Shown piece after piece: positions 58,601 to 64,000 of a stretch of DNA of 64,000 bases; within the stretch, counting starts at the first letter, position 1, and every line of letters starts with the position of its first letter. The notes beneath the pieces are model-generated. The model was not told the origin of the DNA. It ran no database searches and saw nothing but the letters and a program-made list of their open reading frames with translations. The stretch lies in assembly GCF_910594005.1 (NCBI RefSeq), contig NC_057816.1, positions 43,362,797 to 43,426,796 of the forward strand, read 5' to 3'. A program made the position numbers and the translations under genes. The DNA comes from Cervus elaphus. Its lineage: Eukaryota; Chordata; Mammalia; Artiodactyla; Cervidae.

Positions 58601-61157
58601 TGAGCAGAGTGGCTGTGTGTAGCTGATCTTGATCAAGGGCTGACTTTGAAGACGGCCTGCAGACAGCCTTCCTTCTCTGGAGCAAGGACGTCTTCAATGA
58701 AGGGGAATCTAGGCAGGACACCCTGGTGTCCTGTAGAAATGTATTTTACCTTAGTATATAGTAAGATAGTTTAGGCAAGGGGGAAAATATGAGTTCAAGG
58801 AGAAAACTTGTTGATAAAATTCTGACTGAAGAGTGTGACTTTACAATGAATGATGTTGAATAATAAATCATTATAGTATTTAAATTCTTTTGGATATAAA
58901 TAAAAGAGGTAAAATTGCTTCTGAAAATGTTAATATTTATAATGTGCTGGAAATTGCATTCTTTATGGCAACTTAAAGATATGACAAACAATTTCAGATG
59001 TGAACCTAAAAATAAAGGACAGATACGTTGCTTTTCAAAATTAATTTAAGGAGTAGGTAAGCAAAAAAAAAAAAAAAAAGTGTGTGAAGAACCCTGATCT
59101 AATCTTAACAGGCCATTTTACAAATGATAATTTTGAGACTCAGAGTCTTGCTTGTGATCATTATAATGATATGAAGCCAAATTTGTAAAGTAGTGGTGTT
59201 ACCTGACAATTATTTCTTACCTGGTTGTGTGAAGATGCATTGTGAATTTACTTCAAAGAGAATAAAGCTCTCATCAAGGGCTTTTTAACCTAGGGTACCT
59301 GGTTCCCTCCAAATTGCATGGGGCAGCATGTATGTGCATTTTTCTGGGGAATGCTTCTCTATAGTTTTATAGTCACTACAGAGGAGACATTGACATAAAC
59401 AAAACAATATTTAATTCATAAGTCTCTACCCAGCTAATTGCCTTCTCAATTCAAGTTCATTTCTCCCATGAATCTCTTATCAGAGGCTTTTTTGACCCTC
59501 TTATGTACTCTTGCTTCTTTCCTCTTTCAAAAACGCAAAACAGTCTTCATACCAAGAAACTTCTGTTATGAAATCTTTCTTGTACTAAGTCATCTATGTT
59601 CTCAACAGGGTGACCTAGTGTATGTTAACTATGCACGAACTGAAGACTTCTTTAAACTAGAGCGAGACATGAAAATCAACTGCTCTGGGAAGATTCTGAT
59701 TGCCAGATATGGGAAAATTTTCAGAGGAAATAAGGTAAAAAAAACAAAAAAGACAAGATTCTCTTTTTTTCTTTTCAATAAAAATAAAAAGTTATATTGT
59801 ATCTTGGGCTTTCCTGGTGGCTGAGACGGTAAAGAATCTGCCTGCAATGCAGGAGACCTGGGCTCAATCCCAGGCTCAGGAAGATCCCCTGGAGAAGGGA
59901 ATGGCTACTCACTCCAGTGTTTTTGCCTGGGGAATCCCATGGAAGAGGAGCCTGGTGGTCTACAGCCCATAGGGTCGCAGAGGGTCAGACTGAGGGACTA
60001 ACACTTTCTGTTTTTCATATTGTATCTTACATGGGTAGAACCACATCCTTAAAATTTTTAGATGACTGTGATCTTCCCATACTTCTTTACCATTCCTGCC
60101 TAATGGTGAGGGTACATGTGCTAGTTTATAGGCAGGTTTTAAACTGGGTCATTGGAATTTGGCTAGTGTTCAAGGAGAACAGCTCAGGTTTTTTCCATAC
60201 CTACACATTGTCCCTGTGGTCTATGAAGTAGCGTGCATTGGATTTATTGTTAGTCTTTAGTATCTTTAAATATTATCTTTGAAAATATTTACTAAATTAA
60301 ATTTTGGTGTTAATTCTTTGTTAGAGGTAATGAGACAAGCCAATCTTTGCACAGCAGTTTTGAAAGTTACCAGCACTTGATCTGGGGCTTCCCAGGCAGC
60401 ACAGTGATTGCTGCATGGGAAGATTGTGCCTGCCAATGCAGGAGATGCCACAGATAGGGGTTCGATCGCTGAGTCGAGAAGATCCCTTGAAGTAGGAAAT
60501 GCAGCCCACTCCAGTACTCTTGCCTGAGAAGTCCTATGGACAGAGGCGCCTGGTGGGTACAGACCGTGGGGTCACAAGGAATCAGATACGACTGAGTGAG
60601 CACATAGAACACTTGATTTTTTTTCCTCTTGTGGGAAATTAATTTAAAAAATATTCTCTTTCAACCATAGAAGAAATGGGAATCTAGTCTGTGAAATCTA
60701 CTTGCTTATTGTGCTTCTAGACTAGAGGAAGGAAACAACGGGTACCTGTTACCACTGACATGTACATTTAAAAAATCTTCTCTGAGAGCTAATCCAGCCC
60801 TGGAAGCTAGTTTTTAGAGTTTGCATAAGAAAAAGACAAAACCAGTTCTCTGTGAGATGTCCTTTGTTGTAAGCATAAGGATGAAAGATAAGGATTGAAG
60901 ATAAGCTTTAGCTACTTATTTAAGTGTAATTTCAAATAACCAACCTAAAGTAAGAAGCACTGTTTTCCAGGTTAAAAATGCCCAGCTAGCTGGGGCCAGA
61001 GGGATCATTTTGTACTCAGACCCTGCTGATTACTTTGCTCCTGGGGTGGAGGCCTATCCGGATGGTTGGAATCTTCCTGGAGGTGGTGTTCAGCGTGGAA
61101 ATATCTTAAATCTTAATGGTGCGGGGGACCCTCTCACACCTGGCTACCCAGCAAATG
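39264..61157 (+). CDS. FOLH1: FOLH1 (glutamate carboxypeptidase II / PSMA), 5' part, exons 1-6 of a longer gene
   Basis: Type II membrane zinc metallopeptidase (M28 family). It removes C-terminal glutamate from N-acetyl-aspartyl-glutamate at the cell surface and from folyl-polyglutamates. Six exons splice to one open frame of 275 codons plus one base, with exon lengths 118, 106, 187, 102, 126 and 187 nt. Layout: short cytoplasmic tail (about 1-19), hydrophobic signal anchor (about 20-43), start of the protease-like domain, then the apical domain from about residue 117. By family numbering, the glutamate-pocket residues F209, R210 and N257 and the calcium ligands T269 and Y272 are all present. 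N-glycosylation sequons are seen at N76, N121, N140, N153 and N195. Numbering agrees with the human protein without gaps, so there is no sign of a pseudogene. The zinc ligands and catalytic Glu lie in later exons outside the window. The close paralogue NAALAD2 is less likely given the MWN-L-HETDSA start. Confidence 0.97.
39985..40130 (+). mobile_element. MIR relic
   Basis: actctgcaacttcttcctga, ccttgagcaagtgagg, gcctcagtttgtcagtcttt, agaataatagctg. Confidence 0.6.
40256..40381 (-). mobile_element. BovA fragment
   Basis: gagtcgctaagtcatatcca through cactggagtgggttgccatt to ttccttctcc. Confidence 0.85.
40608..40818 (-). mobile_element. CHR-type SINE
   Basis: Reverse orientation: ttttttggccatgctgggtc, agttgcagctctctgcctct, ccggaccagggatcctctcg, accaccaggggcgtc. 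Confidence 0.75.
40861..41038 (+). mobile_element. Bov-tA SINE
   Basis: gggtttcccaggtggctcag, cccgggttcaatccctgggt, BovA body with a short deletion before gcacgactgacgtg. Confidence 0.88.
42089..42194 (+). CDS. FOLH1: FOLH1 exon 2 (residues 40-75, both end codons split)
   Basis: The acceptor is a pyrimidine tract ending ttttgcag; the donor is ta/gtaagc. The exon encodes the end of the membrane anchor (GWFIKS) and the linker into the ectodomain, ending AENIKTFL plus two bases of Tyr75. Its 106-nt length restores the phase set by exon 1 (total 224 nt). Residues 51-53 read N-I-P, so the NIT sequon of the human protein is absent. Confidence 0.96.
42384..42697. mobile_element. Non-autonomous hAT-type DNA transposon relic
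   Basis: Ends caggtgtcagcatact and (reversed) caggagtcagcaaacg form terminal inverted repeats. Inside, gtaaagagccagctttgtat, gtcacaactactcaaccctg and ataaaactttatattat follow a well-known MER-class element. The 8-bp flanks ttttaaag and ttttagag match at 7 of 8, as expected for hAT insertions. Confidence 0.8.
42461..42492. repeat. Perfect hairpin within the hAT element
   Basis: Arms tatttcctatcac (42461-42473) and gtgataggaaata (42480-42492) are exact reverse complements around the 6-nt loop aaagaa. Confidence 0.9.
42730..42905 (+). mobile_element. MIR relic
   Basis: ttggactttgaagtcagaca, aacctccctgagctctcatt, ttcacatctataaaatggga, atagtgatactg. Confidence 0.75.
43151..43316 (+). mobile_element. 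Bov-tA SINE, 5' truncated
   Basis: ggcaatgcagcagacccggg, then BovA body to gttggacataacgaggc. First half of the tRNA-like head missing. Confidence 0.85.
43584..43731 (-). mobile_element. BovB 3'-end fragment
   Basis: ttcagttgccaagtcgtgtc, ctatctcccggagtttgctc, catccaaccatctcatcctc. Confidence 0.88.
43866..44846 (-). repeat. ERV LTR (copy C), intron 2, antisense to FOLH1, split by a SINE
   Basis: On the - strand starts TGTTACAAAA and ends CATCATCGGTACA. AATAAA near 43919-43924. It shares ctttggaactcagggaa and the end structure with copy B. A Bov-tA (43981-44188) is inserted. Boundaries are approximate. Confidence 0.55.
43981..44188 (-). mobile_element. Bov-tA SINE with 9-bp target duplication
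   Basis: BovA body then reversed head ending gagctaccagggaag. ctggagaat flanks it at 43972-43980 and 44189-44197. Confidence 0.92.
45350..45575 (+). mobile_element. Bov-tA SINE with 10-bp target duplication
   Basis: Head gggcttctctgatggctcag and BovA body. atgaatgaga flanks it at 45340-45349 and 45576-45585. Confidence 0.92.
45809..46424 (-). repeat. ERV LTR (copy B), intron 2, antisense to FOLH1
   Basis: On the - strand starts TGTCAAAGAAAAAG, preceded by the purine run ggattaaggag, and ends TCATCAGGTAACA. AATAAA lies near 45895-45900. No internal retroviral sequence is attached, so it is probably solo, although I did not find a target duplication. Confidence 0.6.
46566..46603. repeat. TA/GT microsatellite
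   Basis: A run of TA then GT dinucleotides. Confidence 0.95.
48024..48210 (+). CDS. FOLH1: FOLH1 exon 3 (residues 75-137)
   Basis: The acceptor is ttgttcaacag; the donor is ag/gtaaaa. The exon completes Tyr75 and starts NFTRIPHLAGTEQNFQLAKQ, the conserved beginning of the protease-like domain. It ends in frame after Glu137. Sequons are N76-F-T and N121-E-T. The 187-nt length matches the usual length of this exon. The transition to the apical domain (about residue 117) falls inside it. Confidence 0.97.
49378..49612 (+). mobile_element. L1 3' UTR fragment
   Basis: agcacagggaacccagtctg, tgcattgttgtatggcagaa, accaacacaacattgtaaaa, A-rich tail. Confidence 0.85.
51115..51298 (+). mobile_element. 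Bov-tA SINE
   Basis: Head gggctttccaggtggcacta, B-box region gggttcgatccctgggtcgg, BovA body with internal deletion. taattca flanks both sides. Confidence 0.88.
52898..53177 (-). mobile_element. Bov-A2 SINE (dimer)
   Basis: Two reversed BovA monomers joined by the usual aaagtgaaaagtgaaagtga linker, with the gctgctgctgctaagccgct end. actaata flanks it at 52891-52897 and 53178-53184. Confidence 0.92.
53459..53560 (+). CDS. FOLH1: FOLH1 exon 4 (residues 138-171)
   Basis: The acceptor is tgcttctctag; the donor is ag/gtaaaa. There are thirty-four codons, in phase at both ends, encoding IFNTSLFEPPPPGYENVSD and on to GMPE. It carries sequons N140-T-S and N153-V-S and the proline-rich segment at the base of the apical domain. 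Confidence 0.97.
53763..53787. repeat. Perfect 11-bp hairpin in intron 4
   Basis: agatccaaagt (53763-53773), loop aac, actttggatct (53777-53787). Confidence 0.9.
54600..54716 (+). mobile_element. BovA fragment
   Basis: gcacactccagtgttcttgc to gtcagacacaactgagtgac. Confidence 0.85.
55796..56212 (-). mobile_element. Compound Bov-tA/BovA SINE block
   Basis: A BovA piece, about 70 nt of other sequence, a Bov-tA, then a second tRNA-like head. The reversed head (gcattgcaggcggattcttt) occurs twice, ending at 56095 and 56212, which indicates tandem or nested copies. Confidence 0.8.
56272..56449. mobile_element. MER5A-like hAT relic
   Basis: Terminal inverted repeats cagtggttcttgaa and (reversed) cagtggttctcaaa. 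Inside are agggcttataaaacacagat, tgaagcctgagagtttg and tttgagaaccactg in MER5A order. Confidence 0.85.
57160..57312 (+). mobile_element. L2 3'-end relic
   Basis: gcttattacttttatgattt, aagtttcttcaaagacaggg, tcaacatatttgtggaatga. Confidence 0.6.
59108..59200 (-). mobile_element. Probable MIR relic
   Basis: cattttacaaatgataattt, gagactcagagtcttgcttg, gtgatcat-ataatgatatg in reverse MIR order. Confidence 0.45.
59609..59734 (+). CDS. FOLH1: FOLH1 exon 5 (residues 172-213)
   Basis: The acceptor is gttctcaacag; the donor is ag/gtaaaa. There are forty-two codons, phase 0 at both ends: GDLVYVNYARTEDFFKLERD and on to GKIFRGNK. It includes the N195-C-S sequon and F209/R210, which line the glutamate-recognition pocket in the family. 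A Bov-tA SINE lies 71 nt after the donor. Confidence 0.97.
59806..60016 (+). mobile_element. Bov-tA SINE with 12-bp target duplication
   Basis: Head gggctttcctggtggctgag, BovA body to gtcagactgagggacta. atattgtatctt flanks it at 59794-59805 and 60017-60028. It lies 71 nt after the exon 5 donor. Confidence 0.94.
60382..60609 (+). mobile_element. Bov-tA SINE with 8-bp target duplication
   Basis: Head gggcttcccaggcagcacag, B-box region ggggttcgatcgctgagtcg, BovA body. cacttgat flanks it at 60374-60381 and 60610-60617. Confidence 0.92.
60971..61157 (+). CDS. FOLH1: FOLH1 exon 6 (residues 214-275 plus 1 nt)
   Basis: The acceptor is tgttttccag; the donor is tg/gtgagt, a strong consensus. It encodes VKNAQLAGARGIILYSDPAD through GWNLPGGGVQRGNILNLNGA to PLTPGYPAN, the PA-like apical domain. 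N257 (substrate pocket) and T269 and Y272 (calcium site by family numbering) are visible. The last base starts codon 276, to be completed by exon 7 beyond the window. The 187-nt length is usual for this exon. Confidence 0.97.
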
Positions 61158-61642
61158 GTGAGTGATCAGGCTTCAGTCATCACAGAAACTTTTAACATTT
61201 TGAAGTGATTTTATCAAAAGATTTCCTTTGACAAAAGGATGAAGTATGTCCTTTTCTTACTGTCTGTGCATCTAAGAATAAATTAAAGGGTTTTGAACTC
61301 TGAAAATCACTGGTTTGGGTCCTTTACCCCTTGTTTGAAACCCTTGCATCTGGTAGGTTTTGAAATGCAGACATTATCAGATATTTAAAAGTAAGATGGT
61401 GCATATACCTTACTGCATAACATTCACATAGGAGGCTGGGACAAAATGTGGGAAGCAAGCATGTAAATATTTTATAGGAAAATGTATGAATAATCATTTT
61501 AAGCAGAGGGTACATAAATAATATAAATAGCCTCATGTCTGTTCAAGTCAGATCTTGCTGCCAAATTAGTTTATATCAGATCATGTTTTGTGCCAAGTAT
61601 TAACAAATGCCCTCTCCCAATTAATGGATTTCACAATTTTTT

Positions 61643-62531
61643 CAGTTCAGTTCAGTTGCTCAGTTATGTCCGATTCTTTGCGACCCCACGAACTGCAGCA
61701 CGCCAGGGCTCCCTGTCCAACACCAACTCCCGGAGCCTACCCAAACTCGTGTCCATTGAGTCAGTGATGCCATCCAACCATCTCATCCTCTGTCGTCCCC
61801 TTCTCCTCCTGCCTTCAATCTTTCCCAGCATCAGGGTCTTTTCAAATGAGTCAGCTCTTTGCATCAGGTGGTCAAAGTATTGGAGTTTCAGCTTCAATGT
61901 CTGTCCTTCCAGTGAGCACTCAGGACTGTTTTCATTTAGGATGGACTGGTTGGATCTCCTTGCAGTCCAAGGGACTCTAAAGAGTCTTCTCCAACACCAC
62001 AGTTCAAAAGCATCAATTCTTTGGCACCCAGCTTTCTTTATAGTCCAACTCTCACATCCATACATGACTACTGGAAAAACCATAGCCTTGAGTAGATGGA
62101 CCTTTGTTGGCAAAGTAATGTCTCTGTTTTTTAATATGCTTTCTAGGTTGGTCATAACTTTCCTTCCAAGGAGTAAGCGTCTTTTCATTTCATGGCTGCA
62201 ATCACCATCTGCAGTGATTTTGGAGCCCCCCAAAATAAAGTCTCTCACTGTTTCCACTGTTTCCCCATCTATTTGCCATGAAGTGATGGGACCAGATGCC
62301 ATGATCTTAGTTTTCTGAATGTTGAGCTTTAAGCCAACTTTTTTACTCCTCTTTGACTTTCATCAAGAGGCTCTTTAGTTCTTCACTTTCTGCCATAAGG
62401 GTGGTGTCATCTGCATATCTGAGGTTATTGATATTTCTCCTGGCAATCTTGATTCCAGTTTGTGCTTCCTCCAGCCCAGCGTTTCTCATGATGTAATCTG
62501 CATATAAGTTAAATAAGCAGGGTGACAATAT
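61643..62531 (-). mobile_element. BovB 3' region
   Basis: Runs on the - strand from the RT block (NLRYADDTTLMAE, 62401-62440) to the BovB terminus at 61643 (cagttcagttcagttgctca). The copy is well preserved; the catalytic YADD is intact. Confidence 0.93.
61664..62302 (-). pseudogene. BovB ORF C-terminal fragment, 212 codons open
   Basis: Encodes the RTE-type C-terminal region: GPITSWQIDGETVETV, ITLPTKVHLLKAMVFPVVMY, RLFRVPWTARRSNQSIL, GRRRRGRQRMRWLDGITDSM. It is separated by one frameshift near 62340 from the RT frame 62343-62678. N-terminal endonuclease and most of RT absent, so not autonomous. The long open frame suggests a comparatively young copy. Confidence 0.9.
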
Positions 62532-62714
62532 ACAGTTTTTTAAAATTTCTAATTGTAGATAAGGGACAGTAAAACAAATTCTACAAATCCCTGAAATGGC
62601 ATATTTTGAATAGAGAGTCTGGAAAATGCTTATTGTGTCACTACTGTGTAAAGGGATCCCTTTCAAGGAGTATTTCAAAAATGCTAGCTTTTTAATGCAT
62701 TAATGACCCTATAG

Positions 62715-62870
62715 GCTTTGTTGTACTGTTATCTCTACTTGACAGGAGGAATGTGAAACCATAAGGAAGTAAACAGTCTGCCTTGTTCATCACACCACTA
62801 AGTGAGGAGTGGGGATTCAAATTCAGGTAGTTTGGCTCCAGAGTCCGTGTGTTTGTCTCATGCTGAAATG
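62715..62870 (-). mobile_element. MIR relic
   Basis: atctctacttgacaggagga, cacaccactaagtgaggagt, ggggattcaaattcaggtag, ggctccagagtccgtgt in reverse MIR order. Confidence 0.65.
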
Positions 62871-63625
62871 CCCTGCTGTAAAACAGTAGATCATTAACAA
62901 AGGAGCTTGGAGCATATTTTTAATGTACTCAGCTATTTGATGACATTTACAAAAACCTGTCATCATTTAGTTTGTGTGGTTTAAAATTAACGAAGGAAAA
63001 TAAATAAATAAATTAACGAAGGTTTATAACTTGGATAAAGTAGGTTACCAAAGTTTTGGTGGCATTTCCATATTTATTTTTCATCTTGGATCCTTCTATC
63101 TAATTGTAGACTCCTTTAAAGCTTATGTGTTTGGCTTTGTAAATTTTTGAGCATAGTACATTGTCATAGTTTTTTTTTAAGCAATACATATTATCCTGTG
63201 ATAAAATCATATGTCTACCTGAACTTTACTGACTTAGCCTTTTTATTCTCACGTTTTGAAAAATGCAACTTCTCCTAAACTCTAGTTTGTTATACAAAGC
63301 TAAAATTATGAACATAAAATAAAATTAACTGAAATATTTCTGTTTACTATGCTCAGATTTAAAAGATGGCATTGTAGAAATGTTATCCCTATGAGGCTTC
63401 CATTTGTTGAATTCCCTTTTGTGCCTTAGTCTTTCTTATTTTTCTTTTAATTTCACTATTATGGAATAGTTCTAACACAAAAAAATAGAGATAATAAATA
63501 CCATTTTGTCAATCTTATTTTATCTATTCATTGTCTTTTTTTGATTATTGCTCTAAATTTAAAAAATCCCATGTAATGTATTATTATGTCATTTTGCCAT
63601 AAAAAGACTAGCTTTTACAATCACC

Positions 63626-64000
63626 TATACCAAGAGAATTCCAGAAAAACATTTACTTCTGCTTCATTGACTACACTAAAACCTTTGACTTTGTGGATCA
63701 CAACAAACTGTGGAAAATTCTGAAGGAGATGGGAATACCATACCACCTTACCTTCCTCCTGAGAAACCTGTATGCAGCTCAGGAAGCAACATTTGGAACC
63801 AGACATGGAACAAAGACTGGTTCAAATCGGGAAAGGGGTACATCAAGGTTGTATGTTGTCACCCTGCTTATTTAACTTACATGCAGAGTACATCATGTGA
63901 AATGCTAGACTAGATGAAGCACAAGTTGGAATCAAGATTTCTGGGAGAAATATCAATAACTTCAGATATGCAGGTGATACAACCCTAGTGGCAGAAAGCA
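63626..64000 (+). mobile_element. BovB RT region, continuing past the window
   Basis: Encodes the RT block FIDYTKTFDFVDHNKLWKIL followed by HLTFLLRNLYAAQEATFGT and then frameshifted sequence to ttcagatatgcaggtgatac, where the YADD box reads YAGD. 5' truncated; the rest lies beyond 64000. Confidence 0.9.

Larger units (their letters stand above)
53561..59608 (+). other. FOLH1: FOLH1 intron 4
   Basis: Begins gtaaaa and ends ctcaacag. Contains a perfect hairpin (53763-53787), short tandem duplications, SINE pieces at 54600-54716 and 55796-56212, a MER5A-like element (56272-56449), an L2 3' end (57160-57312) and a probable MIR (59108-59200). The stretch 57313-59107 shows nothing assignable. Confidence 0.9.
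59735..60970 (+). other. FOLH1: FOLH1 intron 5
   Basis: Short intron with two Bov-tA SINEs, both with clear target duplications (59806-60016 and 60382-60609). The rest is unassigned AT-rich DNA. Confidence 0.9.
61158..64000 (+). other. FOLH1: FOLH1 intron 6 (incomplete)
   Basis: Begins gtgagt. Holds a - strand BovB copy (61643-62531), a MIR (62715-62870) and a + strand BovB copy that runs off the window (from about 63626). No exon 7 signature follows before the edge. The stretch 62871-63625 is unassigned AT-rich DNA. Confidence 0.85.

Noticed and set aside
61590..62318. 242-codon + strand frame
   Set aside because: Antisense shadow of the BovB ORF fragment; the - strand frame carries the RTE motifs.
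1..64000. CRISPR array, operon, phage or bacterial defence system
   Set aside because: No regularly spaced repeats and no prokaryotic gene organisation; all signatures are ruminant nuclear DNA.

Overview
The window is mammalian nuclear DNA from a ruminant, most likely a bovid. The evidence is dense BovB (RTE-type) LINE fragments, Bov-tA and Bov-A2 SINEs, CHR-type artiodactyl tRNA SINEs and ruminant L1 3' ends. Sequence alone does not let me separate cattle, sheep, goat or buffalo. Base composition is AT-rich except for one sharp CpG island near 39.03-39.56 kb. I see no bacterial operons, CRISPR arrays or RNA genes.

Only one host gene is supported: the 5' half of FOLH1 (glutamate carboxypeptidase II / NAALADase I / PSMA) on the + strand. 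Exons 1-6 lie at 39264-39381, 42089-42194, 48024-48210, 53459-53560, 59609-59734 and 60971-61157. All have consensus splice sites and they encode residues 1-275 in one continuous frame. Together they cover the cytoplasmic tail, the signal-anchor helix, the start of the protease-like domain and part of the apical domain. The gene runs off the right edge; exon 7 is not in the window.

1-39 kb (upstream intergenic): no convincing host gene. It is layered transposable elements. Notable blocks are L1 3' ends (0.5-1.3, 8.8-9.8 and 23.0-23.7 kb); a 3.85-kb composite insertion at 9.8-13.65 kb made of inverted L1, BovB and sense L1, bounded by a 12-bp target-site duplication and carrying a probable 3' transduction; a decayed env-less class I endogenous retrovirus on the - strand (14.0 to about 18.4 kb); several LTRs (19.4-20.4, 20.77-21.17, about 26.7-27.03 and 30.2-30.8 kb); and a second degraded retroviral gag on the - strand (28.4-29.5 kb).

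39-64 kb (FOLH1): CpG-island promoter and exon 1, then long introns with SINEs, MIR/L2 relics, a hAT-type element with an 8-bp target duplication, two antisense LTRs in intron 2 and BovB copies in intron 6. The most unusual items are the composite L1/BovB insertion, the related antisense LTR trio, several perfect hairpins, and a Leu4-to-Pro change in the N-terminal endocytosis motif of FOLH1. I found no evidence of a new multi-gene biological system.
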